A stretch of DNA of 64,000 nt, taken from NCBI GenBank assembly GCA_013400115.1, contig VXBP01005059.1, positions 191 through 64,190 of the forward strand, given 5' to 3'. The notes below the pieces were generated by a model. The model worked only from the letters and a program-made list of their open reading frames with translations. It ran no database searches and was not told the origin of the DNA. Every line of letters starts with the position of its first letter. Position 1 is the stretch's first letter. The stretch comes from Rhinopomastus cyanomelas. Taxonomy: Eukaryota > Chordata > Aves > Bucerotiformes > Rhinopomastidae. Made by a program: the position numbers and the translations under genes. Shown piece after piece: positions 1 to 10,555 of this stretch.

Positions 1-123
1 AAGAACCCAAAGTTCTTCTGTTCACACCAACCCCTGAGCCACCTGTTAATAGCAAGGATTCTCTTATGTGTCTCATTATTCACCCCGTGGTTACAGGGAT
101 CGAGCAAAACACTATCTGCAAAC

Positions 124-396
124 CTACTCCATTGATAAGTTGACCAAGTTCCCTGAATTCCCTTTTAATTGTCTTGACTCCCCTCTCACTAGCCTCATTG
201 CTACCAGCTTGTACCACCAACAACTGATAATATCTGTGGGTTTAATGAGTTCAGGTATCCTCCTGGTGATATCCTGAGCCCGGGCCCCTGGGAGGCAGCA
301 GACTTCCCTATGGGAAGGGACTGGTCTACATATGGGACCTTCTGTTCCCCTCAGAAAGGAGCTGCCAACAACCACCACCTTTCTCTTCTTTTTCAT
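124..396 (-). pseudogene. CR1 ORF1 esterase-like domain, decayed
   Basis: A 90-codon open stretch with the esterase motif region GSSFLRGTEG (active elements read GDSLLRGTEG-like) and the CCLPGARAQDIT block. CR1 ORF1 is known to carry such an SGNH-type domain. The normal Asp of GDS is Ser here, and the protein is cut from its N-terminal half by a frame change. Confidence 0.7.
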
Positions 397-523
397 ACTA
401 GAGGTTTTGATGGTTTTTCAGTGAGGGTGCTTCTTGGGGGTTCTCTAGTTAAAACAATTTCTTCAACCTCCTGATCCAGATCCCCAAAATCCAGTGCCCT
501 GAACCTGTTCTCCAAGGGCAGAT

Positions 524-578
524 GGAAAGGCGGCATCTGGAAAGGCGGCATCTGGAAAGGCGGCATCTGGAAAGGCAG
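524..578. repeat. 15-bp tandem repeat inside CR1 ORF1, about 3.7 copies
   Basis: Unit ggaaaggcggcatct at 524, 539 and 554, with a partial fourth. The length is a multiple of three, so it adds five-residue repeats (MPPFQ) without breaking the ORF1 frame. Confidence 0.9.
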
Positions 579-1290
579 AGGGGGGCAGGAGAGGGTTCTG
601 TTTCCCCCACAAATGCAAACCTGTTCCCATTCCTCATCATCAGGGAGAAGCCTACCTTCTTCCTTGTGGGGCAAAGCCTCGATCTCTTCCAGTTCTTGGA
701 TGTCTTCTTCCTGGTGATAGGAAATACCAGGATCCTCTGACTCCTGGGCAGCTCTAAGAGATGAGAGAGTACCACTCCACCAATCAGTCTCCTTTCCACA
801 CTCTCAGATACTCCTCAGCCTATCCACCTCATCCCTCAACTCAGCCACCATGCAGAGCAGGTCATTCACCTGCTCACAACGCAAGCAGGTGTTTCTGGCA
901 CTGCCCTCTTGCAGCGGTGTAAGACTCAGGCATTCCCTGCAGTCAGGAGTCTGAACAGCCGCGTCCATTGTCAGGGGAATCATCTGGGCAAATGAAACTT
1001 TCGTAGACCTGCTTTAGCCCTCGATCTTTTAACCCCACCCATTGCTAACAAGGGGAAGGACAGTAGATTGAAAGCAAGAAAGAAACACAACCTAACAAAA
1101 CCCTGCCTGCTTGCCCTGCCTGTGCCAACTGACGGGCAAACTGCCTCTCTGTAACCCAGTTTCAATCCTGGTTGTTGTGCTCCCCAGAAGCCTTAAATAC
1201 TGGAAGCCAAGCCCCGCCGAGACTCCTCCTTCCAGCTGCTCCCAAAAGCAAGCTGGGAAGATGAGAGTGCAAGAAGGAGGCAATGAGTGA

Positions 1291-2985
1291 TGAAGGTCCC
1301 CTCATTTAAATTACATTTCCAGGTCATATGCCTGAACAAAAGTACTTCGAACTACTCACCTGCCTCACATATTCAGATGCAAGAGGAGGAGCTGGTAGAG
1401 GAGAATCAAGCACAGCCCCCTGGGACAAGGCATTCCAAGTGTTCCATGTCATAAGGTGACAGCCATGACAGTGAGAAAAGACACCAGGACAATGCCAGGA
1501 GAAGGAAGGAGTGCATCCAGCATCTCTGATACCAGAATGACTCACCATGGTCTGCTGATGTGGAGAGTGGAGGGTTTCTCTGTAGGGAAGGGTAGAGAAG
1601 TACCAAAGGAAGAAAGAGCATCTTACACAGAGGACAAGATAAAGCAAAAAGTTCACCTTGAGAGATTGTGTGCACACTGAATAAACTTTAACCTTAGTAA
1701 AGACTTAAAGGTTTAGCGTATGCCACTGCCCAAGGGTCTGTTGTGATGAGGAATCACTCAGCCCCAGAGAGTATCTTTGATATGTGTCGCTGCTCAAGGG
1801 GAGATCCTGGGATGCAGCCAGCTGCTGCGCAGGAGAGCTCAGAGGAGCTCTGGGCTGACCACTATTTATGGGGGTAAGATGATTGCCTCACAATCATATT
1901 TCCATAGTGGCCTCACTCGAGCTCATTGCTCTCCTTAGCTCTTGGCTGTGGTGTTGTTATCCATCTTAGCAGGCTAAGATCATCCCACCCTGCTGCAATC
2001 ATCACACCCAAGCAGGTAACAGGAGGTAAGGTTGGTGTTGATGAGGGGTAAAATGCACCCTCACAGCCTGTCACCACTCCTTTTCTCCTTCACACCCTTA
2101 CTGCTGGCCTGAGGGCAAATGTATCCAGGAAACACAATAAAATGGGAGAGAAGGGACCCCACATATGCCATTCCATGAGGGAAAGCATGTGCTGCAAGGA
2201 GTGGCCAGACAGCACCATCACTGGCTGCAGGTTGTTATTTTGATATGCAAGTCGTGTGTTCTCACCTCAAAGCTCCTGCAGCTTTGTAGAAGTGTGTGAG
2301 ATACTTTCATGATTTCTGTGGTGTTTTGTCTGCTCTCCACTGCAAGAAAACATTAATCTTCCACAACTGTCATTTTAGCATAAAATTGACACTCAAATGT
2401 CAAAACAAACTAAGAGAAAGTTTTGTTGTCAGCTGTTTGAGATGATTACAGCTAGTGCTTCACCTTAACAACCACGTTCTTCACAGTTCCCTGTGAGAAC
2501 TTCAGTGTGAAGATCTGATTTGAAGGTAATTACTCAAGTGAAACTGCTCATTAGCTTTGTGCTCTAAGTAAGTGCTGTTGTTATTTATGGTCAGACATTT
2601 ATAGCCTCTCAAAACAGGGTAGATCTGCCTGTTCTTACAGTAATGCTTCCACTACATTCCATGGATTTACTCCTGTTTTGTAACTGTGAAAAAGAGCAGG
2701 GTGTGCATCACCATGTGCACCGACAGACTGCTTCTGGAAGTTTAACTGCACCTGTTCACCCTGCAATCCAGATTTAAAGAATAAATCATGGTTCTTCTCT
2801 ATCAGAAGAGATTAAAAGATTCATCGCAAGAGGTGAATCCACTGTTAAGACACAAAAATTATGGACTTAAATGATAAAATTCTACAGTTATAAAATGACA
2901 GAATTTAAAAATCTGAAAGTTTGAAATAACTAGTTCAGATTTTAACAAAGATTAAAGCAGAATCTAACATTGTCCCTGGGAACGA
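1291..2985. other. Intergenic, no gene or clear repeat seen
   Basis: AT-leaning sequence with only short chance ORFs (for example 1324-1677 minus). No splice-bounded coding segment or CR1 signature was recognised. Confidence 0.5.
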
Positions 2986-2988
2986 TCA

Positions 2989-3120
2989 GTAGTGGTGAAG
3001 AAATTAATAGTAGTGAATCAATTAAAAAAGTAGTGAAGCAGTGAAAATAGTAGTGAATCAATGAATAGTAGTGAATCAATGAATAGTAGTGAATCAATGA
3101 ATAGTAGTGAATCAATGAAT
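2989..3120. repeat. 18-bp minisatellite (TAGTAGTGAATCAATGAA type)
   Basis: Four near-perfect units of atagtagtgaatcaatga at 3047-3118, preceded by degenerate units from ~2989. A similar piece (gtgaatcaataaatagtag) resumes at 3613 on the far side of a CR1. Confidence 0.9.
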
Positions 3121-3612
3121 CACAGAACATTAGGGATTGGAAGGGACCTTGAAAGATTATCCAATCCAATCCCCCTGTCAGAACAGGATCCCATAGATCA
3201 AGTCACACAGGAACATGTCCAGGTGGGTTTTAAATGCCTCCAGAGAAGGAGACTCCACAACCCCACTGGGCACCCTGTTCCAGGGGTCTGTCACCCTCAC
3301 TGGGAAGAAGTTCCTTCTCATATTGATGTGGAGCCTCCTCTGTTCCAGCTCACGCCCACTGCCTCTTGTCCTATCATTGGATGTCACTGAGCAGAACATG
3401 GCTCCATCCTCCTGTCACCTGCCTTTTCCATCTTTATAAATGTTAATGAAGTCACCCCTCAGTCTCCTTTTTTCCACGCTCAAGAGACCCAGCTTCATCA
3501 GGGAGATGTTCTACTCCCTTCATCACCTTTGTGGCTCTGTGCTGGGCTTTCTCAAGTGGTTCTGTGTCCTTCTGGAACTGAGGGGCCCAGAACTGAATGC
3601 ATTATTCTAGAT
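3121..3612 (-). mobile_element. CR1, 5'-truncated
   Basis: The 3' end is at 3121 (cacagaacattagggattgg). Reading minus, it encodes the ORF2 C-terminus (SNDRTRGSGRELEQRRLHIN, then WNRVPSGVVESPSLEAFKTHL). It sits inside the minisatellite; the flanks tgaatcaatgaat (3108) and tgaatcaataaat (3614) look like a target duplication or repeat units. Confidence 0.9.
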
Positions 3613-3966
3613 GTGAATCAATAAATAGTAGCCTGTTGGATGTTCCTGCAAGACCACACAGCACGCTTTGCCTTTCTGATGGTCACCTTTAGGTCAAACT
3701 CATAAAAAGATCTTCAAAAAGTGTGGCAGGATAAGTATCGCCCTGGCACACAAAGCTGAGTTAGGAAGGTGCTGATAATGCAGACAAAAAAATCCCAACA
3801 AAAACCAAAAAGAACAACAAACCCCCTGGCATGACTCTTGAGCAGCCACCCCGACCCTCTCTCCGGCTGAGCTTTTCTTGCCCAGTCCAGGTTGCACCAC
3901 CAGATGGCCCCATGAGAGCTTAGATGGCCAGATGAGACCGCAGCGTTTGAACTGCTCCAATTTCAA

Positions 3967-4250
3967 ATCACAGAATCACAGAATTACTGAGGCTGGAAAA
4001 GCCCTCTGAGCTCATCCAGTCCAGCCCAGGACATAACATCACCACATCAGACACACCAGGGCACTAAGGGCCACAGCCTGGCTGTCCTTCAACGCCTCCA
4101 GGGGTGGCGACTCCACCACTGCCCCGTAGAGTCCGTTCCAGGGGCTGATCACCCTTTGCACAAGGAAGGGCTTCCTAAAATCCAACCTAACGCTCCCCTT
4201 TAAACAACTACTGCCATCAGAATCACTGTCAGGACACAAGAGCCATCTGC
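3967..4250 (-). mobile_element. CR1, 5'-truncated ('aaaagccctctgagctc' subfamily)
   Basis: Starts at its 3' end with tcacagaatcacagaatt. It continues with the ORF2 tail in minus (RKPFLVQRVISPWNGLYGAV, ESPPLEALKDSQA). Confidence 0.85.
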
Positions 4251-5145
4251 AGGATCTCTTCCTTGCATCCCTGCCTCAAGTCCTGGGATGTTGGGATGCG
4301 TCTCATGGTTCAGCCTTGAAAAAACAAGGGGTGAAGCGTAAGGGTGACACTGAGTTCACGCTGCAAAGGGGAACTCCACCAAAAACTTTTCTAGGAGCCG
4401 TGAAGTACAGTGACTTCTGTCAGAAGCTAAATAAATGCAAGCGCGGTTATACCAGTTAGTGCCAGCTTAATACCACAAACATGCAGGTAGCATTAGTAGA
4501 TTTTTCTTTTCCCATTTCATTTTTCCTTTCCCTTTTGTTGTTCTAACTCAGACAGCCTGAGAAAGCTGGTCTAAATGAATGTGACACACTAGCAGCCTAG
4601 TGTGCCGAAACAGAACCAGTTTCTATGAGCCGTGATGGCTGCAGTTTGTCCTGTGAGCACCTTCCTGCACAGGTGGTGTCTCCTCTTCTTGCCCGTAGTC
4701 AGACGACCCTTCTGTGGAGCAGCAAGCACTCCAGTTTAATTGCTCACACTGTCCCTCCATCGACACCTTGTATTCTGTTCACAGTGTTGGGAAGGTCTCT
4801 GAATGGGAAACTTCTAGTGGCAGTTTGTTTAGACTCACAATCAAAACTCTGGAAAATGAGGGTTTATGGACAGAATCATCACTTTTAAGTGGAAGGAACG
4901 TCTTCAGGGAACAACTGGCAGTATGGTCTCCACGGCTGACACACACTGAGCAGCTGTCAGATCTGTTCTGCTTTCACAAGGGAAGTGTGATGTCAGGTCT
5001 GTGGACACCTGTCATGATGAGGTTTGCACATGAATATCCAGAAGGGGAAAATTCTCTCATTTCCTCACTGCTCCTGGCTAGATTTGTAGGGGAGATACAA
5101 GTCTGATTTTGTAAGATTTTTTGTTGTTGACCTTCTTTTCCCTCC
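4251..5145. other. Intergenic; one long plus-strand ORF of doubtful meaning
   Basis: A 130-codon frame (4714-5106 plus) contains SIDTLYSVHSVGKVSEWETS but has no clear splice context or recognised family. Overlapping frames are also open. I treat it as chance or a relic. Confidence 0.4.
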
Positions 5146-5147
5146 TT

Positions 5148-5490
5148 TTCATAAAATCACCTGGCTGGAAAGGAGCTCCAGGAACATCAAGGCCAGGCCT
5201 CATCCCAACATCTCCCTAACCCCCTCGATCATGGCCTCAAATGCTCTAGTTACTCAGTTTTTAAACACCTCCAGGGATGGGGACTCCACCACCTACCTGG
5301 CCAGCCTGTTCCAGGGCCCAGCCACTCTCTCAGGAAAGAACTTCTTCCTAAGATCAAATTTAAACCTCTCTGACACAACTTGAGGTCATTTTCCCTCGCC
5401 CTATCATTAGTAATTTGGGAGAAGAACAACACCAGCCTCACTACAACCTCCTTTGAGGTAGGCTTTTCTTCAAACTGGAACACTCCTTAA
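5148..5490 (-). mobile_element. CR1, 5'-truncated
   Basis: Minus reading gives QITNDRARENDLKLCQRGLN and a WNRL-type block typical of the ORF2 C-terminus. The 3' end is degraded (ataaaatcacctggctgg). It belongs with the copy at 44384. Confidence 0.8.
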
Positions 5491-5601
5491 TGTTTGCTAA
5501 TTATTTCAGCATCAAGGCGAGCCATTTGTATTTGTCATTGCCTAATAGTATGGGGTCTACTTTATGGTTTGATGGGAGAGCTTTGGGTTTTTTTAAACAG
5601 A

Positions 5602-6409
5602 TGTTACTGAGAAGGATGAACCAGGAGATGAATGTGTTAACTCACTACAGTTTATTACAGTAATTAGAAATGAAACAGAGCAATGGCCATACCGCAGGCA
5701 TGTAACAGTCAATCAGAAGATGTGCTGTGGCACCTTCTACCCCTTCAACTCCATCCCAGGGCCTGAGCCCCAAGCCGTGCTATGCTGCCTTGTTTTGACA
5801 AGGCTGTAACATAGCCCAAGGAGCACGGCCAGGAGCAGAAAGCACAGTCTGTTATTATTGGATTCTGCATAGTGTAAGGATAAGCTTACATAGCTCATTA
5901 CATAACTCATCAGCATACAGGCAAAGAAGACTGCCTCCAACCAGAAAAACCCTGAAAGAAAACCCAAAGGTAACAAGTTTGTAACAAAAGGAAAACCCAT
6001 GTAAATCTAAACTTTACAGTCCACCAGGTTAGGTTCTTTAACTACAGTAGCCTGTCCACAGAGAGAGAGAGGGGAAGGGAAAGTCCCACCAAGATAGGCA
6101 GCATAACTCTATCTCAGAGACCCAGGGGGAGTCTGCTCTGCCAGTAGCTCATCTCTTATACTGTGCTGCTGCTTCAACAATTCCCTTCCTGAAGCAAAAC
6201 ACCTGTCACCTTTAATCCAGATTCATGGTCATCTGCCTCTAGGAAGGCAACCAGGAGAGTGTTTTCCTCCACGCTGCCCCACGAGAATCTGGACGTTGGC
6301 AGTGTATAACAGAAAATATATATAATCCATGTGTCAACCTCAGTTCTTAGCACTTCATGCCTTCACACCTGCTGCCACTGCAAGCACCACTTTCTTCCCA
6401 TTAAAACAT
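5602..6409 (-). mobile_element. Possible solo LTR of an endogenous retrovirus
   Basis: Read on minus, the segment begins TGTTTTAATGGG and ends CATCCTTCTCAGTAACA, i.e. TG...CA. An AATAAA lies ~60 bases before the end and a TATA-like GTATAAGAG lies inside. No clear target duplication or neighbouring pol was found. The boundaries are guesses; it may instead be unique DNA. Confidence 0.3.
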
Positions 6410-7157
6410 CACCCAGATTTAGCATCAAAGGAAAGCAGCTACCCTGGGGTTCTCTAGGCAAAGGCAGGAGGGAGGCTGATTCAGCTTAGAGCCTTTGCTC
6501 TGGAGAGCAAACTTGTAGGGAGGATAGAGCAGGAAATATCTCTGCCAGGCTACAAAGAGACAGTGATCTTCTCATTTTTGTAATAGAATTTACAGGTGTC
6601 TTGCAGGTTTTGTGGGCCAAAGAGTCCAGTAGCCTTCATCAGCTTTTGTTACATTACAGTAACGAGATGGAAGTAACAGTAAGTCCTTGCTTCATCCAAC
6701 TTTTGATGCTATCTGGTCGGGTTAGCCTTGGGGTTCATGTGGGGAATAAACAAGTGATACGGCTCCTTCTCTGCTCTGGACAATGGACAGTCACTCATGC
6801 ATTAGGCAATGTTGTAGACCAGTGTTTTACACAGGCACTGACAGCTATCACTAACTATCACACCCAGCTCTGGGCACGCACCTTGCAATTTGCTCCTGCA
6901 GCCTCGTTTGTTGAAGTCAGCCCAAAATTCCATGCCTGTCTTCACAAGCTGTGAAAGCTCTTTGCAAAACACAGCAAGCTGCCATTAATTCCAGTAACCC
7001 TGAAACATCTTGCAGAGCTCTTGCGTGCTCCTGCACCTCTACACATTGACTCAAGGCAGGGATATGACAAGAAGTATTCTCAAGCTCACAGAAGTGGAAG
7101 TATGGCTGGTTGGGTGGAGCATTAAAAGATGCGTGCAGGGAAATGTTACAAGATTAT
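6410..7157. other. Intergenic, nothing recognised
   Basis: Contains a 117-codon plus-strand ORF (6601-6954) without family resemblance or splice sites I trust. Confidence 0.4.
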
Positions 7158-7435
7158 CTGGATCCTTATCCTTCCCACCTCGGTCACCTGGCTCGGTCAC
7201 ATTGTGGGTGAGAGACCCTGATTCTAGTTCAAACAACAGCTTATAGCTAAAGTGTCACACACAAAGGGAGGGTTTAACAAACCCACTGATGGATCTGCAG
7301 GCAGGTAAACAACTGACACAGTTTGGGAAAGAAAAGCACCAAGACATTTTAATTCACTCCTCCACCACACATCAAAGAAAAACCTCACACAAGATACAGA
7401 CACATGGACTTTGGTCACACTGCTCCTACACTGAG
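7158..7435 (+). repeat. Left arm of imperfect inverted repeat
   Basis: Matches the reverse complement of 7806-8092 along its length. Shared blocks include ctggatcc, ttcccacct, agagacc, caaagggag, gcaccaagacatttt, aaaaacctcacacaag and tttggtcacactg. Confidence 0.8.
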
Positions 7436-7805
7436 GTAGAAAATGTCTGAAACGTCTTGATTGTCTTCTTTATTCTGCTTTTTTTGTTCATTATTATCTT
7501 CATTGTAGCTTCTCTCTGCAATCACGGCGGTCATCCAACTTCAGTCTTTATCCTCATTAGTCTTCAAGATTCAGAATTCTCTCAGTCTCTCCAGGTCCAG
7601 ATGAATCTTCCCACTCAGCACAAATTTTTTTCACCTTGGGGAGGAATAACCTTCTCAGCAGTGATAGCATTCTCCCTCAGCAGCAGTGACACCACCCTCA
7701 GCAGTCCAAGATGGAGCCAAATAAAGGCGGCAGAAGTTGCTGATGGTGCTTCACAAGGGGAGAGCAGGGGGGCAGTCACTTTCCTTTTCAACTTTGGACA
7801 GTTAT
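7436..7805. other. 370-bp spacer of the inverted repeat
   Basis: T-rich start, then CAG/CAGCAG-rich sequence with AATAAAGG near 7720. No coding identified. Confidence 0.5.
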
Positions 7806-8092
7806 CTCAGTTTAGTACAGGAACAGTGTGACCAAACTCTGTGTGTCTATGTCTTGTGTGAGGTTTTTCTCTGATGTGAGGTGGGGACAGTGATTTAAAA
7901 TGTCTTGGTGCCTTTCTTGCACAAACTGAGTCAGTTGTTTCACTGCCTGAAAATCTGTCAGCGGGTTTCTTTAAACACTCCCTTTGTTTAAAGTCTGGCA
8001 CTGTAGCCAAAAGCTCTTGGTTGAAATAGAGTTGGGGTCTCTGACCCATTACTTCATTGGTGGCCACCCAGGTGGGATGAATGGGGATCCAG
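7806..8092 (-). repeat. Right arm of imperfect inverted repeat
   Basis: Reverse-complement partner of 7158-7435, with small indels. A minus-strand 116-codon ORF overlaps it, but no domain is recognised. Confidence 0.8.
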
Positions 8093-8307
8093 ACAGGGGC
8101 CCACACAACAACACCACACAATCTGAGATATTTTCCAGTTAGCTCCTGAGAGTCCAACAGTCAGTTTCTATCACTTACAACAACTAATATAGTCAGAAAT
8201 AAATGTTCAGTGTCACTAGGCAATAGACTTTCAAAGAAATGAGGCAAGGCTTGTGCTTAACATGGTAGCATCATAAACACCAAAGTGTTTAATCTATTGA
8301 TTTCGTT

Positions 8308-8422
8308 GCGAAGCAGCAGGTCTCTGGTCCGCTGCAGATTTCTCCAGTTGATTTTGTCCAGACATAGCAGCTCTCTGGTCCACTGCAAATTTCTTCAGTA
8401 GCAGCTCTCTGGGGCACGAGCA
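8308..8422. repeat. Imperfect ~60-bp-spaced duplication (agcagctctctggtccactgc)
   Basis: The block gcag(c)..tctctggtcc.ctgca.atttctccagt occurs at ~8310 and ~8367. A truncated third start (agcagctctctgggg) is at ~8399. Confidence 0.6.
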
Positions 8423-9066
8423 TTGTGTGAGGGGTGTATGTGTGTCATACACACCTACAGTTTCTGAGGCATGTATATGAAAGCCACGGAGGAAGGTAAG
8501 AACATGATGACCCAAGTTGCTTCTCCCAAATTCTTCATTGCTCTCCTCACCATAGCTCTACAATTTATTTAGACTCAATCTGCTATGAGGTGAGAGAGCA
8601 GCAGGTAGAACATAAGTATTAGCTGGAGTTTCTCAGCTCCACCTACATTCCAAGGGTTTCATGGGCTCCAGCAGACACTGGTGGGAAAGACCCAGACATT
8701 TTCCTCCCTCTGCTGACTGGCTGGTCCATGCTTTTGTAGAATTGAAAAAAGTCACCTTTCCACTGAGATTTTAGATCCTGCTTCAACTCAGTTGTGCAGT
8801 TTAGAAGAATCTTCTGCTTCCCTGAAAGAAGACAGTTTTCAAACCTTCTTTCTTAAATCAGACTGTAGTACTCACAAAGGTGGTGGGAAAAGTTTGCTGG
8901 GTCACCAGCAAACCAGAATACCAGACTTCCTCATCAGAATGCTTTGAAGACATAGAAGGGAAACCCTGTCTGGACTACTACCAGCTCTACTGGTGGTAAG
9001 AGCTCAGCTAGAGAGGTTGTTAAGTTCCATGTAAAGCCAGCTTCAAGCATCCGAAGTCATTTCATA

Positions 9067-9172
9067 CAGTCATAGAACAGTTTCGGCTGGAAGAGACCTT
9101 CAAGATAATCGAGTCCATCCTTTTCATAGCCCTATCAGTACCACTAAATCCTGTGCCCCAAAGCACCGTGAC
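9067..9172 (-). mobile_element. CR1 3' end, short
   Basis: tcatagaacagtttcggctg followed by gaagagaccttcaagataatc is the antisense CR1 3' end of the 'gaagagacc' subfamily; ~105 bp only. Confidence 0.75.
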
Positions 9173-9661
9173 GTGACAAAGGGGAGATGTATGCACGGAC
9201 ATTTGCTCTTTTCCTACAGATTCATGATTGAGGGTCTTGCAGACAAAGAGTGGTTTGAGTCTTAAGGAGATAGATTTTTTTGCTTCACATGTCTTTTTCG
9301 AAGAGTTTAAAATAATTTACATTAAAAAAGGCATTCTAAATGTATCAAGGGACAATATAATTCCCCTGTCTCTTACCAATAGACCAAAATCGATCATAAT
9401 AAACATTTCTCATTTAACAAACACACAGCATTAGTGATCAGCAGCAAGACAATCATTTTCTATAGGTAAAGTACTCCAGAGTACAACAGATTACAGCAGG
9501 GATTCGTTAGAGGGGTGCTGGGGCTGATAAAACACGTGTCCAAACACCACCAGTCTCAGCAGCAGTCAGTCACCAAACCACCTATCAAACAGCTGTTAAA
9601 AGAGACAGTTCAGCCTGTTCTGTACACAGGAAACTGTTCATTGTTGAACCTACTTTGATTC

Positions 9662-10506
9662 TTAGGGGGGGAAGGAATCCTCATATTTCATGCTGTAGTT
9701 GAACAAGAAAAAATCCATTTCATACAATTTTTTAATCTTCTCAATTTGCTCCGAGTTCAGTTGTCTGAGGTACTCCAAGGTGATATCTCCGTTAGTTCGT
9801 TTCTCTGACCCATATCTCTTCAAGCTGGGGTAATGCAGGCTCTCTGGTGCTCCAATGACCTTCAGAACATGCTCTGAATCTAACCCAAGCGTTTCATACT
9901 TACCCAGAATATCATAGTGAATGTTGCAAGGATCACAGAGCAAAAACATTGGTTTCCAGTGGATGTCGAGAGCATTTGGTGGTTTCGCTGTAACAAAGTT
10001 GACAAACTCCTGGAAACTCACTTTTTCAGAAGAATTTTTGGTTTTCCTGAACATTGCCCTGATCTCATTAGCAACAGTGATACTGTAGAATGGTTCCGAG
10101 TGGAGAAGTTTGTCTCTGTAAGCTGAAACCAGTCGCTCCAAGGGATGTCTGGTGAACATCACTTTGGTGTAATTGCTCAGAAATTCCTTCTGTAAGGCAG
10201 GAGGGTAAGCTGCCAGCTTTTTGATCAGTGAGGTTTGGTGGATGTGGTTGTGTTCAATTTCAGAAGCTTCCGCATTCAAACCTGCTTGGAGAAGAAAAAT
10301 AGTTCTCTTCCAGTTGGAGCAGCCTACCTTGGGCACCTCACAGTAGATAAACTTATGTTTGTGCTCCACGAAGAGCTGCTTTGCAACATGAGAATCTGAT
10401 TTGCCTTTTAATTTCAGAAAGTTGTTCTTCAGGCAGGCAGAAGCCAGCGTGTCTTTGCGAGCAATTTGTATTGACAACCAATCCTCAACAGGATCAGGGA
10501 AAGCAC
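9662..10506 (-). CDS. HNK-1-family carbohydrate sulfotransferase (CHST8/9/11-like), catalytic exon
   Basis: Golgi type II membrane enzymes of this family transfer sulfate from PAPS to sugar hydroxyls on glycoproteins or glycosaminoglycans. The exon encodes ~280 residues of lumenal catalytic domain. Both PAPS-binding signatures are intact: the 5'-phosphosulfate loop KVGCSNWKR and the 3'-phosphate loop RHPLERLVSAYRDK. Also visible are the family patterns DIHWKP, LCDPCNIHYDILGKYE and the C-terminal FFLFNYS. N-glycosylation sites are NYT, NSS and NYS. Stop TAA at 9662. I start the exon at 10506, after a good acceptor (ccttgcttgcag). The open frame extends to 10555, but only into intron and CR1 sequence. 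The short N-terminal, transmembrane and stem exons are not recognised here. It is closest to the CHST8/9/11/12/13 group; I cannot name the orthologue. The frame is intact over its full length, so it is probably functional. Confidence 0.85.
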
Positions 10507-10555
10507 CTGCAAGCAAGGACGACATTTCAAACACTTTTGTGAAGTAGACAGGCAC

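Larger units (their letters stand above)
1..1290 (-). mobile_element. CR1 LINE, 5' part: 5'UTR and ORF1 relic, continuing past the left edge
   Basis: In the minus direction an ATG at 968 starts MDAAVQTPDCRECLSL, a Cys-rich segment (CxxC...CLRCEQV) and a helix typical of CR1 ORF1. A stop interrupts it near 805. After ENRFRALDF and a frame change comes the esterase-like domain (VVVVGSSFLRGTEGPICRP, HREVCCLPGA). ORF2 would lie left of position 1. The region 970-1290 is probably the 5'UTR; its outer edge is uncertain. Stops and frame breaks show it is dead. Confidence 0.75.

Noticed and set aside
2989..3120. CRISPR-like array
   Set aside because: Units are contiguous 18-mers without spacers, in a vertebrate genome; it is a minisatellite.
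7807..8157. Minus-strand ORF considered as a retroviral integrase C-terminus (VVWAPVWIPIHPTWVA)
   Set aside because: Only a loose Trp/Pro resemblance. It coincides with the inverted-repeat arm and no other pol motifs are present.
10507..10555. N-terminal extension of the sulfotransferase ORF (VPVYFTKVFEMSSLLAG)
   Set aside because: It starts from GTG, reads through a splice acceptor and comes out of a CR1; it is intron sequence, not coding.
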